Shown: positions 30,021-42,511 of the stretch, in pieces | How the letters are laid out: the number at the start of each line of letters is the position of its first letter | Position numbering within the stretch: position 1 is the stretch's first letter | Assembly: GCA_031213475.1 (NCBI GenBank) | Contig: JARUPZ010000035.1 | Coordinates: forward strand, 1,050,336 to 1,114,335 | Source of the DNA: Nereocystis luetkeana | Taxonomy: Eukaryota > Sar > Phaeophyceae > Laminariales > Laminariaceae | Length of the DNA: 64,000 bases | Reading direction: 5' to 3' | The notes under the pieces: generated by a model | The model's database searches: none | Told to the model about the DNA's origin: nothing | Seen by the model: the letters and a program-made list of their open reading frames with translations, nothing else | Position numbers and translations under genes: made by a program

Positions 30021-30306
30021 GGATTACCCTGGGCTGGGTAATCGGTCAATCTTTTACCCCTATAGTTCAGTAGGTAACACCTTCACATTTGACGTCGTCG
30101 AGGACACGGGTTCGAATCTCACTCCGACCGTTTCATTTATAGAAACGCTTGAGCGTGCGGTCCCAATCAACATGACTCCCTGGTTTCCCAGGCATTTGAA
30201 GCGAAACGGGTAGGTCAGCGTACGCCCGTACACGGTGCCGAGTCCCCAAAGATCCCGCCGTTCAGAGGGGGGGAGAGTGTTACATGGATTACCCTGGGCT
30301 GGGTAA
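30021..30306 (+). mobile_element. tRNA-like SINE or tRNA pseudogene, unit 1
   Basis: TATAGTTCAGTAGGTAACAC (30061-30080) resembles a tRNA D-arm/A box and GGGTTCGAATCTC (30108-30120) a T-arm/B box at the right distance. Acceptor and anticodon stems do not pair, so it is not a functional tRNA. The segment is bordered by direct repeats GGATTACCCTGGGCTGGGTA at 30021 and 30286, continuing to TTTTACCCCT on both sides. Confidence 0.5.
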
Positions 30307-31044
30307 ACGATTCCGTCTTTTTACCCCTCACATTTGACTGCTGCTGTGATAGTACGTTCCTCCCTGTCTTCTACAGCAGAAAACAAATGCTTGGCTACAG
30401 TACAAGAAGCCAAAATTCAAGCGCCTGGAACCACATTTCCAACCTTCAGCGACAACGTCCGCCCCCGAAGGAGGACACGAACAGTGCTGTCGCTTTGGCA
30501 CACTCACGGGAGTGCACCAAGGACCTCATAATATCCGGTCTGCCAATTTTTGGCTCGATGAAAACGATCGGAGCTAGAGCAGAAAAACGAAATGTCCTCA
30601 GGAAAAAAACGGCGGCAGACGTGCTTCCTTTGGCTTTGTTGTCGGGACTTTTTGTTGTGTTTTGTGGGCAGTGCAATACAGGTGCAAGAACCAAGGGTAA
30701 TAACAGGCAAACCGAAGCACCAAGCACCCTCCAGGTACGAGTAGCATAGCCAGGTTCTCCCTACTAGTCGGTCTGGCACCTTGCTACCCTGTCTGCCGTT
30801 TTTCTCTGTCCTGCGTTCGTCAACCATGCCTCACCCCCGGCGAGGATGCGTCAGACAAGATGAAACAAGTGAGGCAGGCTCGCCATCCCCCCACGCCACA
30901 AGACTCCTTTCATAAGGACAAGAAAAAGGATAGACAGAGTAATGATGAGACAATCACGGCGGATCAAGCGCAAAAAGAAAAGGAAGACAAAGGAAGACCA
31001 CGTTCGAACCAGCTGCACTAGTTGGCGGCACGAGTAGGATATAG

Positions 31045-31800
31045 ACATGTTCTACTTACTAGTCGGTCTGGTACCTTGCTACCCTGTCTGCCGTCTCCTT
31101 CATACTTTCGTCCACCGCGGTTTCCCTTCTACTACTCCTCCTGTCGCCCCCCCTCCCTCTATTCCCTTGGTCGGGTTTCCTTCCACTCCTCCTGCTGCCC
31201 CCCCTCCCTCAATTGCCTTGGGCACCGCCCACGGCGAATGCGCGGCGCTGCCTACTCAGCTGAGCCTCACCCTCGTGCCACCTCGCCATGAAACGGTCGG
31301 TTGCTTCAAGGACCCTCCGGTACCTCTTCCCCGCTTTTTTACCCGCAGTAGACCTCAGCGCGGTCTCAACTCCGAACACCAAGGGGGAGTGTTCCGTTGA
31401 TCCTTCGGTGGATCGGAACTCCCTCAGGTATTCGACTATGGACATATGCCAAGTCTTATAAACTGTCCGCCAGGTCTCGGGTTCTCCCCGCCAGCCATCG
31501 TCCCGAGTTTTGCCCGACTGGGTAATCGCTCCTTGCTTTGCCATTCCACGCACCCCGCAAAACAGAGTCACCGTTTACGGATGGTAGTTTCGATGCTCTC
31601 GCAGCGTGTCTTCTTGAGGGTCTTCGCGTAGGAGAGGGTGGCGTGGTCAGTACAAAAAGTCGGCGCTGGAAGCCAATGACTCGCAAGAGGACCGTTCGAA
31701 GCTTTTTTTGTCAAAAAGTCTTCCGCTCTGAGGGTCCTCGTCTCACACCCGTACAGCTGGGTCTCGATCACCTCGGCCTTCAGCATGGTGGTATAGCTAG
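31045..31800 (-). mobile_element. LINE family B, C-terminal fragment 1 in unit 1
   Basis: The minus-strand frame has LYGCETRTLRAEDF, SYAKTLKKTRCESIETTIRK, then VEYLREFRSTEGSTEHSPLV and RFMARWHEGEAQLSRQRRA, with frameshifts. It lacks the RT domain. Unit 2 copy: 47385-48125. Unit 3 copy enters the window edge at 63880-64000. Confidence 0.7.
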
Positions 31801-33130
31801 TACAACATGTTGGCTGATTTCAATTTTTTGTGGTATACCTCCTGGTGTTTTCTATGTGCTGTGATGGCGGCGCCTATTCGTTTCCCCGGATTCGGAGGAT
31901 AAAACATTGAAGAGCCAAACCTCACCCAGCCGTTTGGGTACCTATTCTGGACTGCAGCACTTTATATTAGTATTAGGCTTGCCATCCGACAATGTGCAGC
32001 ATGAGCTTTCACGTTGATCAACCAAAACATTCCTGAAAGAAGAAATCTCCGTACACGAAGGAGACCTGTACACCAAGTCTACCAGGTATCTACCATTAAT
32101 ATCCACCTTCTATGTCTACTCTATCTAGGTTGTATCTACGATACTCTACGTGTTGTCTTTGCTCCCTCCTACATCTTAATATGTACTCGTTACTACTACT
32201 ACTCTTGAATCCTAACCCGCATCCAAGCTCCATTGAGTGCAGTCCATACACCCTCCTCGTACTTTCAGTATTTTCTTGTCCTTTAATAGGGATGAAACGG
32301 TGTGCCCAACACCATGGATGGGAGAAATGGTCGCGCCCTGATGCATTCCAGTACGATATTTAGAGGTTCACCCTAAGATAATTTTTCTCTCAGGCTCCTA
32401 TGTCCCCCCAAGGTATGATGCCGAAACTCAACGGAGACAAACACACATGAATACGACGGACGCTACGTACACGCATCTCGTACGTGTGCGTACGTACGCG
32501 TTATGCCCAACAATGTAGAGCACAAGTAACATGCTCGTCGTTCAACTGGCGCCCGGTAACGACGCCGCGGTGGCTCAGATTTTATTTTTTCCTCAAAAAA
32601 TGTGATACCTCTATTATTACAGAACGCCTCCCCTGGAAGAGAAAAGCGCCCACCATGTATGTGTGTGTTTGTGTTTGTGTGTGTGTTCTTCACATTACAC
32701 CGTTATTTCTACCCATCGACATCCAGCACAACCGGTGTCCGTGCCGATTCTTCAAGCCTAGAGAGACACCCGGTACAAGTTATGTGGTCCACAAAACTAC
32801 GCCACAGATATACTATCAATGAATGTTTTTCATTTATTTGTTTCATTTCTTTGTTTTCACGCTGCACTGCAATACCACGTCATCGTGCTGGACACGACTG
32901 GCACGAGATACTTAATACATACTCTTTCATAGAGAGATAAAACAAAAAACACAAAAAAACAAATCGAAAGAAGAAAGGAGAAAAAACAAAAGACAAAGTC
33001 GTGCCCCCCCGCGGAGGGGATGTGGCAGACAACAAAGATAGAGCTGAAAAACAGTACCCTATACAAACAAGAGTAAGACTAAACACCAAGGGAAATAGCA
33101 AGGCGAACCGAAGCACAACAAAAGAAGCAA
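31801..33130. other. Unit 1 stretch between LINE fragments
   Basis: No gene recognised. 32690-32770 is similar to 8440-8520 next to the large LINE in CENP-S intron 1 (GTGTCCGTGCCGATTCTT), so it is probably LINE-associated. TACCAGGTA at 32080-32088 is absent from unit 2. Confidence 0.5.
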
Positions 33131-33399
33131 GAACCCCTGAAGCACCGCACTCCAGGTAACCGCAGCAGTTTGTGGTACGGGGGTATTATAGACCAGACAA
33201 TACGAAACAAGCAAATCAGGCTCTCGTCATCCATCCACGCCGCAAGAAGACTCTCCTGTCTGTCATAAGGACAAAAGAAGAAGGAACAACAAGGTTGAAA
33301 TCATGGAGGATCACAAAGCGCGAAAAACAAGGAAAACAAAATAAAAAAACACATACATCCGAATCACAGCTGGAGCAGTTAACGGCACGAGTATATAGC

Positions 33400-34200
33400 A
33401 TAAACATGTTCCACTTACTAGTCAGCCTGGTGTGCCTTGCTAATAACCTGTCTGCCGTCTCCTTCCTACGTTCGTCCACCGCGGTTTCCATTCTACCCCT
33501 CCGATTACCCCCCCTCTGTCCCCACTTCCTTGGTCGGGTTTCCTTCCACTCCTCTCCTGTTGTTACCTCCTCTCCTCCCAATATTATTCCATTGAGCGCC
33601 ACACCCACAGCGAATGCGCGGCGCTCCCCACTTAAATGTGCCTCGTCCTCGTGCCACTTCACCAGGAACCGTTCGGCTGCCTCAAGGACCCCCCGGTATA
33701 CCACTTGCCCGCCTTTATGCTGCAGTGGACCACAGGGTGGTCTTATCGCCAAACACCGAGTGGGGCTGTGCGTTTGATCCTTCGGTGGCTCGGAACTCCG
33801 TACTAAGAAGGTCTTCGACTGGTATACATCTATGCCACGATCCGACAGGTCTCGGGTTCTCCCCGCCACAGCCATCATCCCGAACGTTACGTGACTGGGT
33901 AATCGCTCCTCGGACAAAAGAGCGGCCGTTTACGGATGGTCGTTTCGATGCTCTCTCAGCGTGTCTTTTTGGGGGCCTTCGCGTATGAGAGGGTGGCGTG
34001 GTCGGTACGAAAAGTCGGCGCTGGAAGCCAATACAACTCGCAAGAGGACTTGGCGGTGAGTCGTTCGAAGCTTTTTTTGGCAAAGTCTTCCGCTCTGAGG
34101 GTCCACGTCACACACCCGTACAGATGGGTCTCGATCACCTCGAACTTCTTCAGCATTCGCACTTTCAGTCTAAGCGGGGCGATCGTCCTCATACTGTAGA
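33400..34200 (-). mobile_element. LINE family B, C-terminal fragment 2 in unit 1
   Basis: HLYGCVTWTLRAEDFAKKSF, SYAKAPKKTRCES and RFLVKWHEDEAHLSGERRAF on the minus strand, interrupted by small indels. It is only about 75 percent similar to fragment 1, so it is an older duplicate or an independent insertion. Unit 2 copy: 49720-50480. Confidence 0.7.
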
Positions 34201-34841
34201 TATAGTAGCATATATATATATATATATTATTTGCCTTCTGACAATCAATGTGCAGGGCGTTATTCGTTCAAAATGAAAAGCTGACATAATTCATCGAATA
34301 CCACTAACTTCATCGAACCAATTCTCCTTCCCTGCGTGTACTCACTTGCACCCCCACCATTTACCGAGATATAGTAGCATATTATTATGCTGTGATGTGA
34401 ACACTTGCAACTTCCATTCACGCTTAGAGAGGAAGGAAAAGGGAGGAGCGAGCGAGGGGGCGTACTCATTTTGTTTTTCTTCTTACTTTGCGATCAGTCA
34501 TTTGAAAGGGGGCGGGGGGGGGGGGGGGGGGGTCAATACTGGTGCATGGCGATCGTTTTTCATGTCAATGGCATGATGTCATGATGTATCTACCACACCA
34601 TGGCACACAGTATAAAGGGTATTGACCAGGGGTATGAACTGCTGTTGTTGTGACGTGCTGTAAATAGTTGCAATGTGTTGCACATAAACATGCTATACAT
34701 ATATTATCACGTTCTATAGATCAACATCATCTGATCTATAAAAAGTAGTAAAACTTACATAGACCCCATCCTGCTGGCAGAATCTGATGTGATATATATG
34801 CTGTGCAGGATCTGTGTACAGGAGACATGTATGTGCACTCA
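34201..34841. other. Unit 1 stretch with (TA)n and a G22-class tract
   Basis: (TA)n at 34207-34228 and a long G run at 34513-34532 (GGGGGCGGGGGG context). The equivalent unit 2 run is at 50820-50848. No gene recognised. Confidence 0.5.
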
Positions 34842-34942
34842 ACCCTTTTAGGACTGCAGCTCCGTTTTGGGCACAAACCACTCAAATTCTGGCCAGTTTG
34901 ACCCCATCATGGGACTGACTTGCATGCAGCCCTAAAAGGGTT
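34842..34942. mobile_element. Hairpin MITE copy in tandem unit 1
   Basis: AACCCTTTTAGGACTGCAGC to GCCCTAAAAGGGTTGA. A paralogous copy lies at 51161-51263 in unit 2. A small fragment of the same family (AAGCCGTTTAGGACAGCACT) recurs at 28855, 45192 and 61683. Confidence 0.6.
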
Positions 34943-36723
34943 GACGTGGATATGATTGCAAATTGTATGGTTTTCACCCCGACAACATCATGTCATCGAG
35001 TTCGTACCTAGACATGAAGCTCATCAGGAAGAATGTGTATCTATCTATACCCTGATCCTGAAATATCAAATCATCGGAAGCAAGTGATAATCGATTGTCT
35101 GTGTGATGGCGTGTGCAATCTTGAATGTTTGTTGTCGCCGATTGGCCCCACCACCACGATTGCTAACACTACTCACCGCTACCACACACACACCAAATCA
35201 CATCTGATCAGCACAAATAAATGTGTACCTACCTGGTACAAACATAGAAAAGGTACGGCGTAGATATGGTAGGAGTTGCATTGTTTCGATGCCTATTCAG
35301 TGTCCTCGCTTACCAAAAAAAAAGGAGAAAAGGAAAATGGCTTACTATATTTCAAGTACGAAAGGAGATAGATGGCATCTGATAAAAAAACAAGTGTGCC
35401 ACTAGAAATCTACTTCGTGAGCCATCCTCGTCTAAGCGCATGATATCAATATATACCTGATAAAATATGTGTGTGCTTTTTCTCACGGCAAACCGTTCTT
35501 TCTGTACGTACCAGATAAGACACTCGTGATATAAAACGAGGACAGCATTGAAAACATTCATTCATGATGTGATTGTGTTCATGGAAGAAACACGATCGAT
35601 CATCAGCCGTCGAACTTAAAAGCAGACCTGACTGGAACAACGCGTGCACTGCGCGCAACACCAAGGTGAAACGTGTGGACGTTTCATGTAGAAAACAAAT
35701 CTGGGAAAACGGGTTTCTCATTATTTCGTTGCGTGGCACTCCCTTGGACCAAAAGATCAACAAAACACCAACAACAACGAAGTAAACCTGCACCTCACTC
35801 TCTCCCCTCTCGATTGGTGGAGCACACACAAGAAAAAATAAAAGTAGGCTTCCTCCTCCTCCCCCTCATCCAAGAAAAAACTGGAACGATACCGTTCCAT
35901 CCATCTCCCTCCTGATAACAGCACCGGCCGGTACTGCAGACTCAAACAAGACGGAAAGCCTCACACCACAAAAGTATATGCTCAACACACGCGGGGCACG
36001 CAAGGAAAACCCCCCACGAAACGCAACATAAAAACAAACTAACAGACAACCAACCAACCAACCAATCAGCATTCGCGACGCGTTGCTTCCATCCCCCGTC
36101 CCCTCTACTCTATTATCGATCGATCAATCTGCCAAAATTCGAAACGCTCCGAGATACCGCCCCGTACGCCCCACAGTAACTACCAAGGAAGAAAAACTAA
36201 CTACAACCGAAAGAATATTGCAGCCAGGAACGGCGCAAAACCCCCTCTCGGCATCTACCGCGTGAAAAGGATAACCCCTCTTGGTTCGATTGCTGCCCCG
36301 ACCCCCCCCTCCCCCCTACATCCCACACGCACCCCCACTCGGGCCAGGTTGGGCATTGCAAGGGAGGCGTTGGCGGGGGGAGAGGAGGAGGCGACGCAAG
36401 GAAACGAAAAAAAGGTCATGGCTACGCCCCCAAGCTTGCTGCTCAAAACACGTAAAAATTAAAACACCGCGATCATATGCCCAATAAAAGGAAACAAAAG
36501 CACATGCACGTGACGAAAGAAACATGCAACACCCTCAAACATTCCCACACACAAGGCCAATGAAGCCGGGAAAAAACAAGAGAAGAGAAAATAACTTTTC
36601 TCCCCTGATATTACCCCGACAATCGGTAGCGATGCGCGCTGGAATGGACGCTGATACGATTTCTTTTAACTCCCCCCCCCCCCCCCCGTCACTCCCCGTG
36701 CAGCGCTAAAAAAAAGCAGGGCT
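34943..36723. other. Unit 1 stretch downstream of the antenna fragment
   Basis: No gene recognised. On the minus strand this is the DNA 3' to the antenna gene, so its first few hundred bases (36500-36723) may be that gene's 3' UTR. Unit 2 counterpart: 51264-53043. Confidence 0.45.
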
Positions 36724-37089
36724 TTAGTTAAAGGAGTACGACGCGCCGAGGAGGTCGTTGATGATGTAGGGCTGGTTGGAGAGCTCCTCGTGCACCATCA
36801 TTCCCAGGATACCCATCTGCGCGGCGCGGCCGTTGTTGATCTCGATCGCGCGCTTGGAGGCCTGCATCTCCGAGGACATGGAGTCCCACGAGGAAGCGAA
36901 GGGGTTGCCGCCGATGGTGAAGTCTCCGGGGAAGGAGCCCTTAACGTTCTTCATGACCGCCAGCTCGAGGAAGCCGATGAACCCGAAGATCTGGGCGAGG
37001 CCCGCCGGGGGGATCTTGGAAAGAGCCTCCACACCGTTGGGCATGTCAGCGAACGAGAGGTTCGCCGAGTTCGAGAGCATACCGGGCAA
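36724..37089 (-). pseudogene. 5'-truncated fucoxanthin-chlorophyll a/c-binding antenna gene, copy 1
   Basis: 121 codons covering the C-terminal half of an LHC-type antenna protein of the thylakoid. LPGMLSNSANLSFADMPNG precedes membrane helix B (LAQIFGFIGFLELAV), then comes the connecting loop with FPGDF, then helix C with KRAIEINNGRAAQMGILGMM, whose Glu and Asn-Gly-Arg are the usual pigment and salt-bridge residues. It ends LLGASYSFN. Helix A and the plastid targeting peptide are missing because the frame begins exactly at the tandem-unit junction (37087/37088). The frame is otherwise intact. It is probably not functional unless fused to an upstream exon, which I did not find. Confidence 0.85.
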
Positions 37090-37242
37090 TTGCGAACGCT
37101 CAGCTGCCTTTGACCTGTTGGGTCAGGGTGAGACAGAATCCGGCTTCTTCGATTACTGCTTCTATGAGCAGAAGACGGACGCCGTCCGCTCCGCTGTTCT
37201 GTTTTTACAATAGAACAGATCGCGCGTGCGCACGTCATCCAC

Positions 37243-37590
37243 TTATCGGAGCGCACGTGCGAGCGTTGGTTCGCTAAGCAGGGCATACAGCACGGTGGGG
37301 TTTCCCGCTGGCGCGAGCGTTGGATCGTCAAGCAGCGCCCACGGCACGGTGGGGTTGCCCGCAAGCGCAGATCCATCTGCGAGGAGAGTGGTTTCGGTCG
37401 CAAGCGCGGTTCCGGCCTCAAGCGTGATTTCCCTTTCGGTCGCGAGCGCGAAGATGACGACTTCACCGGCTGGCGAGAAAGGCGGTGGTTCGATCCGGGG
37501 AGCGGGGTCTCTCGTGAACGCGGCTGCTACCCCGACCGCTAGGGGGCCTTGTATCCGGGGGGGTAAGGGGAAACGGCCCCGCGTGGTGTA
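37243..37590 (-). other. Unassigned open frame with 17-residue repeats
   Basis: On the minus strand the frame reads FTRDPAPRIEPPPFSPAGEV, then ALATEREITLEAGTALATET, then repeats AGNPTVPWALLDDPTLAP and AGNPTVLYALLSEPTLA, ending at TAA (37243-37245). Neither a start nor a family is recognised. The same frame exists at 53571-53918. It lies just upstream of the truncated antenna gene on the same strand. The repeat may simply mirror the 51-bp DNA repeat. Confidence 0.3.
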
Positions 37591-38184
37591 GATGCAGCGC
37601 GCTTCTCATCGGATTCGTTTTGTGCCACAGCATCTTCGGTTGGGTTGAGTTGCGTTGCGTTGCGTTGCGTTAGGGGCCGTCGTGCCCAGGGGGGTTAGAG
37701 TAAACGGCCCCGCGTAGATCAGATGCCGCGCTTTTCTACGCCTGTGACGGTGTCATGTGCTTTGACTCCCCCTTTACCGTGCCACAGCACCATTCGATCG
37801 GCTCCTGGTGTTTCTTTCCCTGTGTTAGGCTGCTGTATGTAATATATTTAGAATATTTATACAGAAGAAGTGGCGACCGTCTTGTCCTTGTTCGACGAGC
37901 CTGCTCTCCGCGCTGTTGTATCATGTAGGTTTATAATCAACACAACCACACAAAACTACGGAAATATTGCCAAGTAAATGGTAACGCCTAGGGAACAGCA
38001 GGGCAGCGATTGCCCTGCTTTACTGCAGTATAACGATACACTAAATACTACTGCCAAAAATGTCGTTTACGATACATACACTACACACTAAAAATAGAAC
38101 CAGGTATGTTCGATACAACACACACTTGCACACAGCAGAGCTCTGTTGGGGCCGCACACGCACAGAGCAGAGCTAGGGTTATAG

Positions 38185-38436
38185 GGGGGACGAGAACACT
38201 ACTGACGACAAGAAGGCAGCAGAGGCGATAGCGCTAGCAGCTGTGCTGGAATGCCGGAATTTTTCCGTCGTTCAAAGCACGCAAGTGTTCCTCAAGTGGG
38301 CGGGGGGGGAGGAGGCCGATGAGGATACGGCTGTGATAATGGGGGGGGGGGATTAGAAACATGTGCGGTGACTGGGAGAATCACTTCGTGAAAAAACATT
38401 TTGGCGTGTCGAGAGGCAATTAGTTCCTGTGACTGG
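38185..38436 (+). pseudogene. Unassigned exon, frameshifted copy in unit 2
   Basis: Parallels 54513-54758. The run of G at 38341-38351 is 11 bases against 8 in unit 3, shifting the frame before IRNMCGDW. Confidence 0.4.
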
Positions 38437-41400
38437 GTGTGGTTTTGGCATGTAAAGAGGCTATGAGGTCCTCCTGTGGCTGGGTATGGACCGCGCGTGA
38501 GTGAAAAAACAAAACGCACGAATGCTGCCTGTGTGTTGCTTGAGTGAGTCTTGCCCCTGGTATAGTATACACCACGGACTGATATATCAGCCACCTGTAA
38601 TGTATCGTATCGTACGTACGTAAATTTGTCTGTTGGTTGCCATTTCGCTGTATAGCAGTAAGGCTTGATCTGTTAGCATACTGTGCGTGCAGGTGCCATT
38701 AGCGCCCACTTCGGGGTAATTTCGGGGTAATTTGGTCGAAAAATGTTGTATTTTTCGCCCGAAAAAAACGAAAACGCGGTTATGTGGACGTAGCTCGCGA
38801 CGGCGGTCACCACCATTGTTGTTTCACGTTACAATTACTTTTGTTCAAAACATACACACTGAAAAGTGAACGCACAAATAGTCCTGCATGGACCGTATTT
38901 CACCCTGTCGTGTCACGTCACGGAACAATGCTGTACACCTAAATAACCTACATGCAATACACGAAATATATCCCGCATGTTCAAAGTCAAACAAACAAAA
39001 ATCTATGGAAATCGAGAAGCAGTGATAGTCTTGAACCCACTACGCAGTAACAAACGAAGGCAAAAGTATCGGGGGGAGACAAGGGGAAACGCCGGTGACC
39101 ACCACGGCTACAGCTATATTCAGGAGGTCGCTGAGAAGAAAACCTCCCACGAGTCTATTAATAGGTGAAATGTAAAGGTGATGACTAAACCACATGAAAA
39201 TGTATACCCAGCACCAATGGAGCACCTTCATATATGGTGTCTACTCTGACGCAGGGCGATATCGGCCAACATTGCCCATCACCCAAAATTGTAGAGCGTC
39301 AGCTCAACAACGCCCTCTCCCATGCTGTCTACGCGGGTAGTTGTCTCCGGCTCTGCAGAACAGCACCCGCCGCGAACCCCGGGCAACACACCATGAAAAC
39401 GTTGCCATCACAAGCATTACCAGTAAAACGGGTTGTGCAGAAACGCATCGTGTGCGCACACGCGGCTGCGCGAACGTCGGTTTCAGCCCATCAACAAACG
39501 CAGAGCCAAGGCCTGATACTCTACACTAAGAGTACTACGACTAATACTACTGCTACTACGACTGCTACTTTCGCTCACTAGTAGTGACGGTTCTACCTTT
39601 GACTTGGAGCCAATACACCCTCATCGGAAGGTTATCGAATGCCAAAGTGCTTTTGTTGCGTCTACTTACACACATGATGTCTAGATGCCCACACACGCCT
39701 GCCTGCCTGCCTGCCTGTGTCGTCCGTCACGCCTCACACTCACACTCCCGCCACGGACGATACTGTACAAGTATCGCTGATATACCAGACGTCAGCCGTG
39801 GGGGCGGCTCGCTCAACCAAGAACCATCGATGTGCTAAAACTTTCTTCTTTCCGCTTACACACCGCGAAAACAACGGGAAACGTCACGACAAAACACAGA
39901 AGCACAACAAGCAATGCGCTTCGTATATACTGGTGGTACGACCGCTGCTACGCCAGCGGGGCCGGTATTTTAACCACCCACCCACCGACCCATCCATCCA
40001 CCCACCCACCCATCAACCCACCCACCCACCCGCCTACCCGCCCACACTTCCACACCTGTGTCTTGTGGGACCATTTTATACTCGCTTGTGCATCAAATCA
40101 CAACGTTGCTGCCTCCGTGGCAACGAAAAATCAAGCGTGTTCATGCATTGTACCGGATAATGCGTGCGATTGATAAAGTAATGCACCACATTTCGCCTCC
40201 AACTCCACCGCCCCCCAACCCCTCTCCTCGGCCCACCCTTTCACCCCACACGGATATTTTTCCTCACCCCCTCCCCATCGCGCGGAGGGTTCTGGATATC
40301 ACTCTCAACCCCGGCGACTTTCTTCTTGCCGCCGACTCTTCCACTGCTACCGTCATCCCCACCGCCGTTGGTGGGGCCGTTGTCGCCACTACCCGTGTCA
40401 ATGCCCGAGCCGGAAATGGTCTAGGCCACCTCACGGCCAGAAGAAAGGGGAGGTGTAAAGGCGGGGAAGGACACCGAGAAGTTGGAGGTGGCTGGGTGAG
40501 CCGTCACGGTGGCCCCCGCTCCCTCCAACCCGGCCGCTGCAATTACTGGGCTGGAAGTCATCGTTGGTGCCGGCATCGCTTCTGTTGCCACTACCACCCC
40601 CGTTTCCGCCGCCGCCACCGCCGCAGCCGTCGCTGCGTCCGACGAGACCGGCACGTTAGGCCCCACCCCGTTCAACACGGAGTTGTTGCCGACGGGTCCG
40701 AAGGCGTCCTCGATGTTTTCGGAGGCAGCCCAAAACCCGTTGTCGCTCGCTGCTGCTGCGACAATGGCAGCCTCCGGCCCCTGGGATCCAATCAGTGGCG
40801 CTGGCGATAACAGTCCAGGCACGGAAGAAGCTTTGGAGGCCCCAACACCGTGAGGCTCGTGGCACGAAGAAGAGATGCCGGCCATCGCGCTTTCCCCATC
40901 CCCGCCGCCGACCTCTGCCGTCGTTGCCGGCGCTTCTCCCGATGAAAACACCAGTCCAAAGCCGCCGGACCCGATATCTCCGACGCCTTGCTTACCCCTT
41001 GGTGGAGTCAAGCTTGCAGGCACCCCCTCACCACCCCCCCCGGCGTCTGCCGCTGTTATCGGCGCTGCTATCGGCGTCACAAGACGTCCAGAGCCACCGG
41101 ACCCGATAGCTTCACCGCCCTGGTTGCTACGGGAAGGGGCCAGGCTTGCAGCCACGCCCATCCCGATTCCTCTTGCCTTTGCTGCCGACACCGCCGCCGC
41201 CGCTGCCCCTGCCACGCCAACCGCCGCCCCCGACTTAAAGCCTGCCGTTCGCTTCGGGCCGACATTATCAAGCGTACCGAACGTTTGCGGGGCTACCGTA
41301 GCACCAGAGAGGCCGCTCGAGATGGGCGGCGCCATGGCGCCGGTCGTTTCCGCCACTCGACCCGCCGCTGCCTTTTCTGTAGTGGGCAGCATCGGCGACG

Positions 41401-41667
41401 CCGTCGTGCAGAGTCTGTCCAAGTCATGCCCTCCGACAATGTTGTTCGACCTGGGAGCACAACTCGGAGCGGCATCCATGGCCCCAAGGCGCCCGTGTGC
41501 TAGGCGCTTGCCCCAGGGGCTGGGGCTCATGACGTCAGTCGGTGACGGCATCGTCGTGAGTGAGAGGGCCGGCGTGCTGGCCACGCGTGTTGCATGCCTC
41601 AACCCGGAAGGCGGGGAAGAGGTGGTCGCCACGGGCTCCGCCGGGGAGGTCACGGGGGGTGGTGGTC

Positions 41668-42510
41668 CCCGCGCGCCCCCTTCGCTCGTACCGCATAATC
41701 ATAAATTATTGCCCCCACAGACAGCACAGGGGGCTGTAAGGACTGAGCTGGAAAACATGTCTAGCTCCCGCGATGTTCCGAAGCTGTTCCGAGGCTTCTT
41801 CACGGAGCTCATGACCGCCGCGCGCACCCGACGTAAGGCCGAAGGATTGGGGGTGGACGTGGCCAGAAAATGTACGGTCCAGGGAGTTCTCGCGCGGGGT
41901 CTCCGCAGCGAGCCCGCGAGGGCTGCGGCCTTCGCTGCGGCAGCCTTGCTCGTGAACACAATTCCCGACGGCGCGATATCGTTCAGCGGTCAAACCAACA
42001 TGGCAACCTCGCAGAACAACCCAGCTTCCCACGCTGGTACTCCCTCGCCCCACCCTTTACCCGCCGCTACTATGGCGGTCAATATCGCCGAGCGAAACCG
42101 ACCGCCATAGTAGCAGCGGGTAAAGGGTGGGGCGAGGGAGTACCAGCGTGGGAAGCTGGGTTGTTGTGCGAGGTTGCCATGTTGGTTTGACCGCTGAACG
42201 ACATCGCGCCGTCGGGAATTGTGTTCACGAGCAAGGCTGCCGCGGCGAAGGCCGCAGCCCTCGCGGGCTCGCTGGGGAGACCCCACGCGAGAACTCCCTG
42301 GGCCATACATTTCCTGGCCACGTCCACCCTCAATCCTTCGGCCTTACGTCGGGTACGCGCGGCGGTCATGAGCTCCGTGAAGAAGCCTCCAAACAGCTTC
42401 GGAACATCGCGGGTGCTGGACATGTTTTCCAGCTCAGTCCTGACAGCCCCCTGTGCTGTCTGTGGGGGCAATATTTTAGGATTTTGCGGTACGAACGAAG
42501 GGGGCGCGCG
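41668..42510. repeat. Large palindrome, unit 2, centre deleted (~410-bp arms)
   Basis: Same arms as unit 1, but the GC-rich centre is missing. The arms now meet around ACTATGGCGGTC (42070-42081) and GACCGCCATAGT (42100-42111), leaving an 18-bp loop. Confidence 0.85.
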
Positions 42511-42511
42511 C

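Noticed and set aside
30056-30130. Functional tRNA-Val-like gene
   Set aside because: A and B boxes are present but acceptor and anticodon stems do not pair, so it is listed as a SINE or pseudogene.
36776-37213. 145-codon plus-strand frame across the unit junction
   Set aside because: Antisense shadow of the antenna fragment.
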